Assembly: GCA_023430145.1 (NCBI GenBank)
Contig: JAEZCD010000022.1
Span: 1 to 6,112 of the forward strand
Reading direction: 5' to 3'
DNA length: 6,112 bases
Origin: Pseudomonadota bacterium
Lineage (GTDB): Bacteria > Pseudomonadota > Alphaproteobacteria > Rhizobiales > Methylopilaceae
The position numbers and the translations under genes were made by a program. This document shows, piece by piece, positions 6,081-6,112 of the stretch; position 1 is the first letter of the stretch, and every line of letters begins with the position of its first letter. Below the pieces are notes generated by a model. It made no database searches, was not told where the DNA came from, and worked only from the letters and a program-made list of their open reading frames with translations.

Positions 6081-6112
6081 CGCGACCTTCCGCGGGGACG
6101 CCTGCATCTGCG
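6081..6112. other. Short tail after ecfG, nothing callable
   Basis: Thirty-two GC-rich bases follow the ecfG stop. They are too short to show a terminator hairpin with a T-tract or the start of another gene. Confidence 0.5.

Noticed and set aside
5247..6107. A 286-codon minus-strand frame opposite nepR-ecfG
   Set aside because: It covers two well-recognised genes on the other strand and has no homology-like features.
1..6112. CRISPR arrays, tRNA or rRNA genes, insertion sequences or phage genes
   Set aside because: No regularly spaced repeats, RNA-gene signatures, transposase motifs or long terminal inverted repeats were seen. The window is an ordinary chromosomal arrangement.

Overview
The window is high-GC, tightly packed bacterial DNA that looks like an alphaproteobacterium, most likely of the Hyphomicrobiales (Rhizobiales). 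The evidence is a complete PhyR–NepR–EcfG partner-switching cassette, which is known only from Alphaproteobacteria, together with an HWE-family histidine kinase and an alphaproteobacterial-type leucyl-tRNA synthetase. I cannot assign a genus from the sequence alone.

Layout from left to right: positions 1-68 are a C/G homopolymer-rich stretch beyond the leuS stop. leuS (69-2693, minus) is an intact housekeeping gene with its own sigma70-like promoter just upstream. A 107-base gap separates it from a membrane-anchored PAS/HWE sensor histidine kinase (2801-4165, minus, GTG start). An 84-base gap then leads to phyR (4250-5086, minus), the general stress response anti-anti-sigma response regulator. 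A 218-base divergent intergenic region follows. On the plus strand, nepR (5305-5529, anti-sigma factor) and ecfG (5526-6080, ECF sigma factor) overlap by four bases. The last 32 bases hold nothing I can call.

How the genes work together, from knowledge of the families: under non-stress conditions NepR holds EcfG inactive. When a kinase phosphorylates the receiver domain of PhyR, its sigma-like domain opens and captures NepR. EcfG is freed and directs RNA polymerase to promoters of the form GGAAC-N16/17-CGTT. The neighbouring HWE kinase is the natural candidate to phosphorylate PhyR.

The most informative non-coding result is three matches to this EcfG promoter form, one ahead of each stress transcription unit: kinase (GGAAC-N17-CGTT), phyR (GGAAC-N16-TGTT) and nepR-ecfG (GGAAC-N17-CGTT). 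This implies that sensor, anti-anti-sigma, anti-sigma and sigma are all under feedback from the same sigma factor. The kinase promoter has its -10 element in the loop of a perfect 10-bp palindrome that lies between phyR and the kinase. This is a known type of system, not a new one. The less expected points are the promoter wiring, the embedded hairpin and the weak translation start of the kinase.
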